A stretch of 64,000 bases of DNA from Streptomyces griseocarneus (GTDB lineage: Bacteria > Actinomycetota > Actinomycetes > Streptomycetales > Streptomycetaceae), in the NCBI RefSeq assembly GCF_014655595.1, contig NZ_BNBL01000006.1:373906-437905 (forward strand). Reading direction: 5' to 3'. Both the position numbers and the translations under genes were made by a program. Positions within the stretch are counted from its first letter, which is position 1; each line of letters opens with the position of its first letter. A model generated the notes under the pieces. It had not been told where the DNA came from. It searched no databases and was given only the letters and a program-made list of their open reading frames with translations. This document shows positions 49,333 to 57,131 of this stretch, piece by piece.

Positions 49333-50610
49333 ATGGACGCCATTTCCGTTATCCGCACCAAGCGTGACCGCGGCCGTCTGACCGACGAGCAGATCGACTG
49401 GATGATCGACGCGTACACGCGCGGTGAGGTCGCCGACGAGCAGATGTCCTCGCTCGCCATGGCCATCCTGCTCAACGGCATGGACCGGGCGGAGATCGCC
49501 CGCTGGACCGCCGCGATGATCAAGTCCGGCGAGCGCATGGACTTCTCCTCCCTGCCCGTCCCGACCGCGGACAAGCACTCCACCGGCGGCGTCGGCGACA
49601 AGATCACCCTGCCGCTGGCCCCGCTCGTCGCCGCCTGCGGCGCGGCCGTGCCCCAGCTCTCCGGCCGCGGCCTCGGCCACACCGGCGGCACCCTGGACAA
49701 GCTGGAGTCCATCCCCGGCTGGCGCGCGCTGCTCTCCAACGACGAGATGATGGACGTCCTGCGCAACGTCGGCTCCGTCATCTGCGCCGCCGGCGACGGC
49801 CTGGCCCCGGCCGACAAGAAGCTCTACGCGCTGCGCGACGTCACCGGCACCGTCGAGGCCATCCCGCTGATCGCCTCGTCCATCATGTCGAAGAAGATCG
49901 CCGAGGGTACGGGCTCGCTCGTCCTCGACGTGAAGGTCGGCTCCGGCGCGTTCATGAAGAACATCGCCGACGCCCGCGAGCTCGCCTCCACCATGGTCGG
50001 CCTCGGCACGGACCACGGCGTCAAGACCGTCGCCCTGCTCACCGACATGTCGACCCCGCTCGGCCTCACCGCGGGCAACGCCCTCGAGGTCCGCGAGTCG
50101 GTCGAGGTCCTGGCGGGCGGCGGCCCGGCGGACGTCGTCGAGCTGACCCTGGCCCTGGCCCGCGAGATGCTCGACGCGGCCGGCCTGAAGGACGCGGACC
50201 CGGCCAAGGCCCTCGCCGACGGCTCGGCCATGGACCACTGGCGCCGCATGATCCAGGCCCAGGGCGGCGACCCGGACGCGATCCTGCCGGTCGCCCGCGA
50301 GCAGCACGTGGTGACGGCCACCGCCTCCGGCGTCCTGACCGCGCTCGACGCCTACGCCGTCGGCGTCTCCGCCTGGCGCCTGGGCGCCGGCCGCGCCCGC
50401 AAGGAGGACCCGGTGCAGGCCGGCGCGGGCATCGAGATGCACGCCAAGCCCGGTGACACGGTCACGGCCGGCCAGCCGCTGATGACCCTGCACACCGACA
50501 CCCCGGAGAAGTTCGACTACGCGCTGCAGGCCCTCGAGGGCGGCGTGGAGATCTCCCCGGCGGGCACGGCCTTCACGCCGAACCCGATCGTGCTGGACCG
50601 CATCGCGTAA
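49333..50610 (+). CDS. deoA: Thymidine (pyrimidine-nucleoside) phosphorylase
   Basis: This 425-residue enzyme has the family N-terminus DAISVIRTKRDRGRLTDEQIDWMIDAYTRGEVADEQMSSL. The phosphate-binding KHSTGGVGDKITLPLAPLVAACG follows, then LGHTGGTLDKLESIPG and LVLDVKVGSGAFMK, with the C-terminal swivel domain KPGDTVTAGQPLMTLHTD. It splits thymidine, deoxyuridine or uridine to base and (deoxy)ribose 1-phosphate. AAGGAAAA precedes ATG 49333. It is the last gene of the nucleoside salvage operon, followed by a strong terminator. Confidence 0.96.
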   Translation: MDAISVIRTKRDRGRLTDEQIDWMIDAYTRGEVADEQMSSLAMAILLNGMDRAEIARWTAAMIKSGERMDFSSLPVPTADKHSTGGVGDKITLPLAPLVAACGAAVPQLSGRGLGHTGGTLDKLESIPGWRALLSNDEMMDVLRNVGSVICAAGDGLAPADKKLYALRDVTGTVEAIPLIASSIMSKKIAEGTGSLVLDVKVGSGAFMKNIADARELASTMVGLGTDHGVKTVALLTDMSTPLGLTAGNALEVRESVEVLAGGGPADVVELTLALAREMLDAAGLKDADPAKALADGSAMDHWRRMIQAQGGDPDAILPVAREQHVVTATASGVLTALDAYAVGVSAWRLGAGRARKEDPVQAGAGIEMHAKPGDTVTAGQPLMTLHTDTPEKFDYALQALEGGVEISPAGTAFTPNPIVLDRIA

Positions 50611-50628
50611 GCGACGCCGTCCGCCGCA

Positions 50629-50662
50629 CCGGAGCCCCCGCGCCTTCGCGCGGGGGCTCCGG
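50629..50662 (+). terminator. Terminator of the nucleoside operon
   Basis: CCGGAGCCCCCGCGC and GCGCGGGGGCTCCGG form a perfect 15-bp stem with a CTTC loop, 18 bp after the deoA stop and followed by TCGTTT. Confidence 0.85.
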
Positions 50663-50838
50663 TCGTTTCGGGGCGCCTTGATCACCTCTTCGGGGGACAT
50701 GGCGCATGCCCGCGCGCGGTGTGGGGAGTGTGGCCGTGCCGAGACCGATCGCTGCCACCCGGGGGACGGCCCGCATGTGCCAAATCGCCACACACGCCGA
50801 CGCGTTCACCGCTGCGCGGTGCGAGGTCTGATCCGCGG

Positions 50839-51408
50839 ATGCGCCTTCCCGTACGGGCCGAAGGACCGCTGACCGGCCTCCCGCTCCTGACGGCCTGCCT
50901 CCTGAGGGCCAGCCTCCTGACGGTCTGCCTCCTGACCGGCTGCGCGGCCCCGGCGTCCCCGCCGGCCGACCCGGACGAGGTGATCAAGGCCGCCACCGGC
51001 CGCCTCACCGACGCCTGCCTGGCCCGTCAGGGCCTCACCCCGCAGCGCCCCGGGCAGAGCCCCGTCCCGGCCGCCGAGCAACGGCGCCTGACGGCCGCGC
51101 TCTTCGGCGCGGGTCCGGCCGAGCTGTCCGTCGCCCTGCCCACCGGCTACGTCGTACGCGCCCACACCGACGGCTGCCTGGCCGCCGCCCAGCAACGGCT
51201 CTACGGCGACCAGCGCCGCTGGTTCCACGCATCGGTGATCGTCAACAACCTCCGCCCCGAAGCCGCCCACACCCACAGCGGCCTCGCCGAAGTCCGCGCC
51301 CGCCATCATGCCGAGCTCGACGACTGGCGAGAGCTGCGCGCGCACGCCCTCGCCGAAGCCACCACCCTGCTCGCCGACCCCCCACCGACGGGAGACCCAC
51401 GACCATGA
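50839..51408 (+). CDS. Putative lipoprotein, hypothetical
   Basis: This 189-residue protein has a signal peptide made of tandem-like hydrophobic repeats (LLTACLLRASLLTVCLLTGC) ending in lipobox LTGC. The mature part has further Cys residues (LTDACLARQG, TDGCLAAAQQ) that may pair, and no enzyme motif I recognise. It is anchored outside the membrane. Its end overlaps the start of the I36 inhibitor gene (ATGA), so both products act at the cell surface or outside. No ribosome-binding site is obvious for ATG 50839. Confidence 0.75.
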   Translation: MRLPVRAEGPLTGLPLLTACLLRASLLTVCLLTGCAAPASPPADPDEVIKAATGRLTDACLARQGLTPQRPGQSPVPAAEQRRLTAALFGAGPAELSVALPTGYVVRAHTDGCLAAAQQRLYGDQRRWFHASVIVNNLRPEAAHTHSGLAEVRARHHAELDDWRELRAHALAEATTLLADPPPTGDPRP

Positions 51409-51776
51409 AGCGCTTCACCGCCCTCCTCACGGCAGCCCTGATCTCCGCCGGCGCCGTCGCGGCCACCTCGGCCACCGCCCAGGCGGCCCCGTGCCGCAGC
51501 GGCTACTTCTGCGTCTGGACGCACGCCAACTTCGACGGCATGAAGATCGAGCACAGCGGCGACGACCGCTGGTGGGAGGGCAACATGAACAACCAGGACT
51601 CCTCATGGGCCAACCACGGCGTCTCCGGCCCGGGCGTCAAGGACCACGTCAAGGTGTACGACGGCCGCGAACTGACGGGCCGGGTGACCCTCTGCCTGGC
51701 GCCCGGCCAGGAGGTCGGCTACAACGGGGGCGCCAACGACAAGGGCGGCTCCCACACGTGGACCGCCCGCTGCTGA
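51405..51776 (+). CDS. Peptidase inhibitor I36-family secreted protein
   Basis: This 123-residue secreted protein has a signal peptide MKRFTALLTAALISAGAVAATSATAQA. The mature domain is a beta-gamma-crystallin-like fold typical of I36: APCRSGYFCVWTHANFDGMKIEHSGDD, and DSSWANHGVSGPGVKDHVKVYDG. Two Cys pairs fit disulfides. The type member is the Streptomyces metalloproteinase inhibitor SMPI. The target protease here is unknown. It is coupled to the upstream lipoprotein gene. Confidence 0.87.
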   Translation: MKRFTALLTAALISAGAVAATSATAQAAPCRSGYFCVWTHANFDGMKIEHSGDDRWWEGNMNNQDSSWANHGVSGPGVKDHVKVYDGRELTGRVTLCLAPGQEVGYNGGANDKGGSHTWTARC

Positions 51777-51789
51777 GCCCTCCACGCGC

Positions 51790-51817
51790 GGCGGGGCGGG
51801 ACGCGGCCCGCCCCGCC
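51790..51817. terminator. Terminator hairpin
   Basis: GGCGGGGCGGG and CCCGCCCCGCC form a perfect 11-bp stem, 14 bp after the I36 gene and before the convergent TetR gene. Confidence 0.65.
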
Positions 51818-51903
51818 GGCCGGGTCAGCGCCCGGCGAACCGGTCCACGAGGACCGCGAACCGGTCCACCAGGACCTCGAGCCGCCGCGACGCCTCCGCC
51901 CCT

Positions 51904-52584
51904 CTAGCCGTCGGCTCGGGCCGGGGTGGGGACGAGCCCGCGGAGGAGCGCCTGGAGGCCCTGCCGGTAGGCGTCATCGGGGGCGGCGTTGTAGTCGGCG
52001 GCGGGGGTGTCGAGGCGGCTGCGCAGGCGGGGGAAGCGCATGGCGACCTCGGTGGCCTTGGCGAGGGTCTCCTCGATCTGCTGCCGCGCATCGCCGCCGT
52101 CGCGACCGAGCCGCCTGGTCAGCGAGGCATTGGCGGAGGCGCCGAGGGCGTTGCCGAGGACGTAGGTGAAAACGGCGGCAGCGGCCCGGTCCGCATCGGC
52201 GCCGCTGAAGCCGGCCGCTTCGAAGACGGCGAGGCTGTGGTCGTCGTAGCGGGCCTTGCCCGGGCCGTAGAAGAGGTAGGAGCCGAATGCCTGCACGAGC
52301 CAAGGGTGCCGGACGAGCATGGCGTGCAGGCCGTCGGCCATCGCGGTGGCCGCCCCGTGCCAGTCGGCCGGGTCGAGCTCGGACAGCGGGATCTCGTCCC
52401 ACACGTGGTCGCCGGCGAGCAGGACGAGGTTGTCCTTGTTCTTGACGTGCCAGTAGACGGCGGTGGCGGCGGCGCCGAGCCGCTTGCCCAGGCTCCGCAT
52501 GTTCAGGCCCTCCAGGCCCTCCTCGTCGAGGAGCTCGACGGCGGTGCGGACGATCTGGTCGCGGGTGAGCGTGTCGCGTGGCAT
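51904..52584 (-). CDS. TetR-family repressor (TetR_C-type ligand domain)
   Basis: This 226-residue regulator has an N-terminal helix-turn-helix LTRDQIVRTAVELLDEEGLEGLNMRSLGKRLGAAATAVYWHVKNKDNLVLLAGD, close to TetR itself. The C-terminal helices (RHPWLVQAFGSYLFYGPGKARYDDHSLAVFEAAGFSG) form the dimer and ligand region. It is divergent from a small membrane-protein gene, with three copies of its probable operator in the gap. The start MPRDTLTRDQ at 52584 is preferred over 52602. Confidence 0.92.
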   Translation of the reverse strand: MPRDTLTRDQIVRTAVELLDEEGLEGLNMRSLGKRLGAAATAVYWHVKNKDNLVLLAGDHVWDEIPLSELDPADWHGAATAMADGLHAMLVRHPWLVQAFGSYLFYGPGKARYDDHSLAVFEAAGFSGADADRAAAAVFTYVLGNALGASANASLTRRLGRDGGDARQQIEETLAKATEVAMRFPRLRSRLDTPAADYNAAPDDAYRQGLQALLRGLVPTPARADG

Positions 52585-52615
52585 GTCCTCACGATAGGGC
52601 ACCCCGAAGCCTTGT

Positions 52616-52687
52616 TTGAACTAAGTTCAAGAAACCACTTGCACTTAGTTCAAGTCCCGGGCTACCTTCCTCTTGTACTTAGTTCAA
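52616..52687. promoter_or_regulatory. Three TetR operators, TTGNACTNAGTTCAA
   Basis: TTGAACTAAGTTCAA (52616), TTGCACTTAGTTCAA (52639) and TTGTACTTAGTTCAA (52673) are near-identical 15-bp palindromes. They lie 23 and 34 bp apart between the TetR gene and the membrane-protein gene. Confidence 0.75.
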
Positions 52688-52735
52688 GTCGCCGCCGCAC
52701 CACAGGGCGCGCGCTCCACGAGGGGGACCCCGACC

Positions 52736-53254
52736 GTGAATGCCTTCATCGCCGCCATGCAGCTGCTCGTCGCCGCCGCCTTCCTGAGCATTCCGCTGGT
52801 GCGCCACCGCTACGGCGCCACCGCCACGGCGGCCGCGCGCGCGGAGCTCGAGCGCCAGGGCGTGCGGACCACCGTGCTGGCGGAGAACGGGATGAGGTTC
52901 GACGCGGGCGGCCACGAGACCTGGGCGCCCGTCGCGATCGCCACGGTGGTCGCCGCGGCGGCCGGGCTCAACCTGGCCGGCGGCTCGTGGGCGGGGGCCG
53001 TGACCTGGAGCGTCCTGGGCCTCGTGCTCGCCATCAACTGCGTCATCCTCTACAGCAATCTGACCGCCGTGAAGTCGGTGGAGGCCGCCTTCGCCCGCAA
53101 GGGCGACCCCGAGCTCGCCCGCATCGACGTGGCCGCCCTCCTCAAGACGGCCGAGAGCGGCTTCCCCGCGTGGGTCTGGGTCCTTCAGAATGCCCGGCAC
53201 GTCGTCGTCTTCGGGGCGTCGGCCCTCGCCCTGGCCTCGCTCGCCCTCGCGTGA
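52736..53254 (+). CDS. Small membrane protein under TetR control
   Basis: This 172-residue protein has four hydrophobic segments: one at the N-terminus (AFIAAMQLLVAAAFLSIPLV), two in the middle (APVAIATVVAAAAGLNLAGG and WSVLGLVLAINCVILYSNL) and one at the C-terminus. No transporter signature is visible. GAGGGGGA precedes the GTG. Its only clue is regulation: the divergent TetR gene and its three operators suggest a response to a small molecule. Function unknown. Confidence 0.75.
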   Translation: MNAFIAAMQLLVAAAFLSIPLVRHRYGATATAAARAELERQGVRTTVLAENGMRFDAGGHETWAPVAIATVVAAAAGLNLAGGSWAGAVTWSVLGLVLAINCVILYSNLTAVKSVEAAFARKGDPELARIDVAALLKTAESGFPAWVWVLQNARHVVVFGASALALASLALA

Positions 53255-53255
53255 G

Positions 53256-53285
53256 CCGCGCAGCGGAGCGGCCCCGGGCGAAGCC
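53256..53285. repeat. 30-bp dispersed repeat, copy 1
   Basis: The 30 bases here recur identically at 56860-56889. The 3' half forms a hairpin with a short GAA loop, here with one mismatch pair. It directly follows the stop codon of the membrane-protein gene. Confidence 0.7.
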
Positions 53286-53333
53286 TGGCGCCACATGGCA
53301 TCACCTGGCACCATCTGGCGCCAGGTGGTGCCA
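53286..53333. promoter_or_regulatory. Array of five TGGCGCCA-like octamers at 10-bp spacing
   Basis: TGGCGCCA, TGGCATCA, TGGCACCA, TGGCGCCA and TGGTGCCA start at 53286, 53296, 53306, 53316 and 53326, exactly one helical turn apart. Further copies lie at 53348 (TGGCGCAC) and 53365 (TGGCGCCA). Periodic short sites of this kind are typical for ribbon-helix-helix repressors, and such a protein is encoded next. Confidence 0.75.
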
Positions 53334-53463
53334 TCCTTCGTTCTCGGTGGCGCACGGGTGGGCATGGCGCCACCATGACTCAGGTCGCTCTCTCCGCGTT
53401 TCCGCAGGTGGAAGGGGTTGTCCTTGAGTCTGCCCTGTACGAGACGCCACCCGGGCTTGCGCA

Positions 53464-53493
53464 TGGCGCCACCGTGGTGCCATGATGGCGTCA
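53464..53493. promoter_or_regulatory. Second octamer array, 11-bp spacing, overlapping the start codon
   Basis: TGGCGCCA (53464), TGGTGCCA (53475) and TGGCGTCA (53486) are 11 bp apart. The last base is the A of the ATG of the ribbon-helix-helix gene, so bound protein would block initiation. Confidence 0.7.
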
Positions 53494-54011
53494 TGGACCT
53501 CACCCCGTATGTCGACACCCTCCGCCGTGAACTGGCGGTGGCCGCTGAAGCCGGAGGCGACGAAGCCCGCGAGCTGGCCGAGCGGCTCACCGCTCCTCTG
53601 GAGTCGGCGACCCGGCTGACCATGCTCAATGTGCTCTCCGCCGCGATGGACGAGATCACCCGTGAGCTCGCCCCCGGCTCGGTCGACGTACGGCTGCGCG
53701 GGCTGGACCCCGACTTCGTGGTGACGCTACCGCCCGCCGACGGCGGCCCCACGGTGTCGGCCGCGCCCACCGAACTGCTCAAGGCCCACGCGCCCGCCGA
53801 CGGCGACGAGGGCGGCACCGCCCGCGTCAACCTGCGTCTGCCGGCCCACCTCAAGGCCCGCGCCGAGGAGGCCGCGAGCCGCGAGGGCCTGTCGGTCAAC
53901 GCGTGGCTGGTGCGCGCCGTGTCGGCCGCGGTCGACGGCGGCACCCGGCCGCGTACGACGGAGAAGGCGCCCCGGACCGTCGGGCAGAGCATCACGGGCT
54001 GGGTGCGCTAG
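53493..54011 (+). CDS. Ribbon-helix-helix (HicB/CopG-like) DNA-binding protein
   Basis: This 172-residue protein has an N-terminal half (MDLTPYVDTLRRELAVAAEAGG, then LTAPLESATRLTMLNVLSAAMDEIT) that is helical. The C-terminal segment ARVNLRLPAHLKARAEEAASREGLSVNAWLVRAVSAAVD is a ribbon-helix-helix motif, with a beta-strand followed by two helices, as in CopG, Arc and HicB proteins. No HicA toxin gene is next to it. It precedes a DUF4097 gene and an ABC exporter, which it may control. Its own upstream region is packed with palindromic octamers, so autoregulation is likely. Confidence 0.82.
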   Translation: MDLTPYVDTLRRELAVAAEAGGDEARELAERLTAPLESATRLTMLNVLSAAMDEITRELAPGSVDVRLRGLDPDFVVTLPPADGGPTVSAAPTELLKAHAPADGDEGGTARVNLRLPAHLKARAEEAASREGLSVNAWLVRAVSAAVDGGTRPRTTEKAPRTVGQSITGWVR

Positions 54012-54095
54012 CCGCGGCCCCCGGCCCGCATCACTTCACCCACACCACGTCCCACCAGGGGGGACGTCCCAAAGACTCAAGAGGACGGGACAGCC

Positions 54096-54938
54096 ATGCC
54101 TTCTTTCGACACTCCCGAACCGATCTCGGCCACGGCGCACGTGGAGGCCGGTTCCATCCAGTTCATCGCGAGCGACCGCCGTGACACCGTCGTCGAGGTG
54201 CGGCCCCGTGACCCGAAGAAGGACCGGGACGTGCGGACGGCCGGCCAGACCGAGGTCACGTACGCGAGCGGTGCCCTGACCGTCAGGACGCCCAAGTCCA
54301 ACCCGTTCGGCCGTACCGGCATCGTCGATGTGACGGTCGAACTGCCCACGGGATCCAGCGTCGACATGACCGGCGCCTGGACCCAGGTGCTCGGCGAGGG
54401 ACTGCTCGGCGAGACCCGCGTGAAGACCTCGTCCGGCGACGTCCGCCTCGACACGACCGGCCCGCTGAAGCTGACCGCCTCCCACGGCTCGATCACCGTG
54501 GACCGGGTCGAGGGCACGGCCGAGATCACCACCAGCTCCGGCAGCCTGCGCGTCGGCCTCGTCGACGGCCCCGCCGTCCTGAAGAACTCGCACGGCACCA
54601 CGACCATCGGCGCCGCGACCGGGGAGCTGCGGGTGCGCGGCGCCAACGGCGACATCGAGATCCGGCGCGCCGAGGCCTCGGTCACCGCCACCACAGCCCA
54701 CGGCACCCTGCGCGTGGGTGAAGTGGCCCGCGGCACGGTCCAGCTGGAGACCTCCTACGGCGCCATCGAGGTCGGCATCCGCGAGGGCACCGCCGCCTGG
54801 CTCGACGTCAGCTCGGGCTCCGGCCAGGTGCGCAACGCGCTCACCGCGTCCGAGGCGCCGGAGAAGGCCGAGGACACCGTCGAGGTCCGCGCCCGCACCC
54901 GGTACGGCAACATCGACATCCTCCGCGCCAAGGCCTGA
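54096..54938 (+). CDS. DUF4097-family beta-strand repeat protein
   Basis: This 280-residue protein has repeated short strands with the pattern VxxSSGDVRLxxxxG, such as VKTSSGDVRLDTTG, LTASHGSITVDRVEG, ITTSSGSLRVGLVDG and VRGANGDIEIRRAEA. It forms a right-handed beta-helix or adhesin-like solenoid, as in DUF4097/DUF4098. It has no signal peptide or membrane segment, so it is cytosolic or exported by other means. It lies 84 bp after the ribbon-helix-helix gene and 60 bp before a DrrAB-type exporter. No enzymatic role is known. Confidence 0.87.
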   Translation: MPSFDTPEPISATAHVEAGSIQFIASDRRDTVVEVRPRDPKKDRDVRTAGQTEVTYASGALTVRTPKSNPFGRTGIVDVTVELPTGSSVDMTGAWTQVLGEGLLGETRVKTSSGDVRLDTTGPLKLTASHGSITVDRVEGTAEITTSSGSLRVGLVDGPAVLKNSHGTTTIGAATGELRVRGANGDIEIRRAEASVTATTAHGTLRVGEVARGTVQLETSYGAIEVGIREGTAAWLDVSSGSGQVRNALTASEAPEKAEDTVEVRARTRYGNIDILRAKA

Positions 54939-54998
54939 GCACCACACCCTCAGCCGGCCCCGCTTCCCACTCACTTCAGCCTTCGAACGGAGGGCTCC

Positions 54999-56006
54999 AT
55001 GCCTTCTTTTGTCATGCCCACGTCCAGGCAGGGTGACGGTCACCCGTCGCCGGCCGCCATCTCCGCCGTCGGGCTGCGCAAGTCCTACGGCGACAAGACC
55101 GTCCTCGACGGCATAGATCTGCGCATCCCGGCCGGCTCGGTGTTCGCGCTGCTCGGCCCGAACGGTGCCGGCAAGACCACCGTCGTGAAGATCCTCTCCA
55201 CGCTCATCACCGCTGACGGCGGGCAGGCCCAGGTCGCGGGCCACGACCTCGCCACCTCACCGGACGGGGTGCGTGCCGCGATCGGTGTCACCGGACAGTT
55301 CTCCGCTGTCGACGGTCTGATCACCGGTGAGGAGAACATGCTTCTGATGGCGGATCTGCATCATCTGCCCCGGCGTGAGGGGCGGCGGGTGGCGGCCGAG
55401 CTGCTGGAGCGCTTCGACCTGGTGGGGGCGGCGAAGAAGCCTGCTTCTACTTACTCGGGCGGTATGAAGCGGCGTCTGGATATTGCCATGACGCTGGTCG
55501 GCAGTCCGCGGGTCATCTTCCTGGACGAGCCGACGACGGGTCTGGATCCGCGTTCCCGGCACAACATGTGGCAGATCATCCGAGAGCTGGTCACGGGCGG
55601 GGTGACGGTCTTCCTCACGACCCAGTATCTGGAGGAGGCCGATGAGCTGGCCGACCGTATTGCGGTGCTGAACGACGGGAAGATCGCTGCTGAGGGTACT
55701 GCGGGGGAGCTGAAGCGGCTCATCCCCGGCGGGCATGTGCGGCTGCGCTTCTCCGACCCCGCCGCGTATCAGGGCGCGGCCGTGGCGTTGCGCGAGGTGA
55801 GCCGGGATGACGAGGCGCTGGCGCTGCAGATCCCCAGCGACGGCAGTCAGCGTGAGCTGCGCTCCCTTCTCGACTGGCTGGACGCGGCCGGTATCGAGGC
55901 GGATGAGCTGAGCGTGCACACCCCCGACCTCGACGACGTCTTCTTCGCCCTCACCAGCACCAGCCAGACCAACCAGCCGAACCAGCCCAAGGAGGCTGTC
56001 CGATGA
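54999..56006 (+). CDS. ABC exporter ATPase (DrrA / daunorubicin-resistance type)
   Basis: This 335-residue single-domain ATPase has Walker A GPNGAGKTTVVKILSTL, the Q-loop VTGQFSAVDGLITGEENMLLMADL, signature YSGGMKRRLDIAMTLVG, Walker B VIFLDEPTTGLDPRSRHNMW and the H-loop region (here FLTTQYLEEADELADRI). Gln replaces the usual His, as is common in DrrA. The C-terminal DUF4162-like domain ends LDDVFFALTS. It powers export of a hydrophobic compound together with the permease. ATGA overlap with the permease gene. Confidence 0.94.
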   Translation: MPSFVMPTSRQGDGHPSPAAISAVGLRKSYGDKTVLDGIDLRIPAGSVFALLGPNGAGKTTVVKILSTLITADGGQAQVAGHDLATSPDGVRAAIGVTGQFSAVDGLITGEENMLLMADLHHLPRREGRRVAAELLERFDLVGAAKKPASTYSGGMKRRLDIAMTLVGSPRVIFLDEPTTGLDPRSRHNMWQIIRELVTGGVTVFLTTQYLEEADELADRIAVLNDGKIAAEGTAGELKRLIPGGHVRLRFSDPAAYQGAAVALREVSRDDEALALQIPSDGSQRELRSLLDWLDAAGIEADELSVHTPDLDDVFFALTSTSQTNQPNQPKEAVR

Positions 56007-56794
56007 GCTCCCTCTCCTTCGCCGCGCGCGACGCCTCCACGATGCTGCGCCGCAATCTCCTGCATGCGCGCCGCTACCCCTCGCTCACTCTGAATCTGCT
56101 GCTGACCCCGGTCATGCTGTTGCTGCTCTTCGTCTATGTCTTCGGTGACGTGATGAGCGCGGGCATCGGCGGCTCCGGCGCCGACCGCTCCGACTACATC
56201 GCCTATCTGGTGCCGGGCATCTTGCTGATGACTATCGGCGGCACTGTGGTCGGCACCGCGGTGTCCGTCTCGAACGACATGACCGAGGGCATCATTGCCC
56301 GCTTCCGCACGATGGCCATCCACCGCGGCTCGGTACTCATCGGGCACGTCATTGGCAGCGTGCTGCAGTCGGTCGCCAGCGTGGTCCTGGTGGGTGCGGT
56401 AGCGGTGGCCATCGGCTTCCGCTCCACGGATGCGACCGCCCTGGAGTGGCTGGCGGCGTTCGGGCTGCTCGTCCTCTTCGCTCTGGCGCTCACCTGGATC
56501 GCGGTCGGCATGGGCCTGATCAGCCCGAACGCCGAGGCTGCCAGCAACAACGCACTGCCGATGATCCTCCTTCCGCTCCTGTCCAGCGCGTTCGTCCCCA
56601 TCGACGCGATGCCGGGCTGGTTCCAGCCGGTTGCCGAGTACCAGCCGTTCACCCCGGCGATTGAGACCCTGCGCGGGCTGCTGCTCGGCACCGAGATAGG
56701 CCACAACGGCTGGCTCGCCGTCGCCTGGTGCCTGGGCCTCGCGGTGCTCGGCTACTTCTGGTCGGCCTCGAAGTTCAACCACGACCCGAAGTAA
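56003..56794 (+). CDS. ABC-2 type exporter permease (DrrB type)
   Basis: This 263-residue membrane protein has six hydrophobic helices of the ABC-2 family. YLVPGILLMTIGGTVVGTAVSVSNDMTEGIIARFRTMAI contains the conserved glycine/Arg coupling region. LPLLSSAFVPIDAMPGWFQPVAEYQPFTPAIETLRGLL is the classic ABC-2 C-terminal signature. It pairs with the DrrA-type ATPase. The cargo is unknown and could be a drug or a lipid. Confidence 0.94.
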   Translation: MSSLSFAARDASTMLRRNLLHARRYPSLTLNLLLTPVMLLLLFVYVFGDVMSAGIGGSGADRSDYIAYLVPGILLMTIGGTVVGTAVSVSNDMTEGIIARFRTMAIHRGSVLIGHVIGSVLQSVASVVLVGAVAVAIGFRSTDATALEWLAAFGLLVLFALALTWIAVGMGLISPNAEAASNNALPMILLPLLSSAFVPIDAMPGWFQPVAEYQPFTPAIETLRGLLLGTEIGHNGWLAVAWCLGLAVLGYFWSASKFNHDPK

Positions 56795-57131
56795 CCACCA
56801 CGGCAATGCGGGCCCCCGTAGGCGGCGCACCCGACACCACGTCGGCGTACGCCGCCCCGCCGCGCAGCGGAGCGGCCCCGGGCGAAGCCCGGCACTCCGC
56901 CTCCGTACGCCCCCACCGGGCCCCACGCGGCAAACGGAACGCGACGTAACTCGCCGCACGCCGATCCGCCACCCGCCGAGCGACAGGACTCGGCGTCACG
57001 GCTTCCGCCAGCCCCGGCGGCCGCAACGCCCCGTAGTCCGCGAACCGCCGCGTACCGCACCGGCCACAGCGCCACACGCCGTCCCCGGTCTGCGTCCACC
57101 CCGCGAGATGCGGGCACTGTGCGACGCTCAC
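56775..57131 (-). CDS. DUF6255-like small zinc-ribbon protein
   Basis: This 118-residue protein has N-terminal Cys pairs: VAQCPHLAGWTQTGDGVWRCGRCGTRRFADYGALRPPGL. This CPH-Cx-CGRCGTRRF pattern occurs in short Streptomyces proteins of the DUF6255 type encoded beside WhiJ-like regulators. The remainder is basic. The GTG start overlaps the stop of the ATP-binding protein gene (GTGA), so it is co-expressed. Its 3' part runs through the second copy of the 30-bp repeat and overlaps the end of the convergent permease gene by 20 bp, so the true 3' end is uncertain. Confidence 0.6.
   Translation of the reverse strand: MSVAQCPHLAGWTQTGDGVWRCGRCGTRRFADYGALRPPGLAEAVTPSPVARRVADRRAASYVAFRLPRGARWGRTEAECRASPGAAPLRGGAAYADVVSGAPPTGARIAVVVTSGRG
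56860..56889. repeat. 30-bp dispersed repeat, copy 2
   Basis: Identical to 53256-53285. CCGGGC GAA GCCCGG at its end forms a perfect small hairpin. It lies 65 bp after the exporter permease and inside the 3' part of the DUF6255-like frame. Confidence 0.7.

Noticed and set aside
53493..54011. HicAB toxin-antitoxin pair
   Set aside because: The ribbon-helix-helix protein resembles HicB only in its C-terminus, and no HicA-type double-stranded-RNA-binding toxin gene is adjacent.
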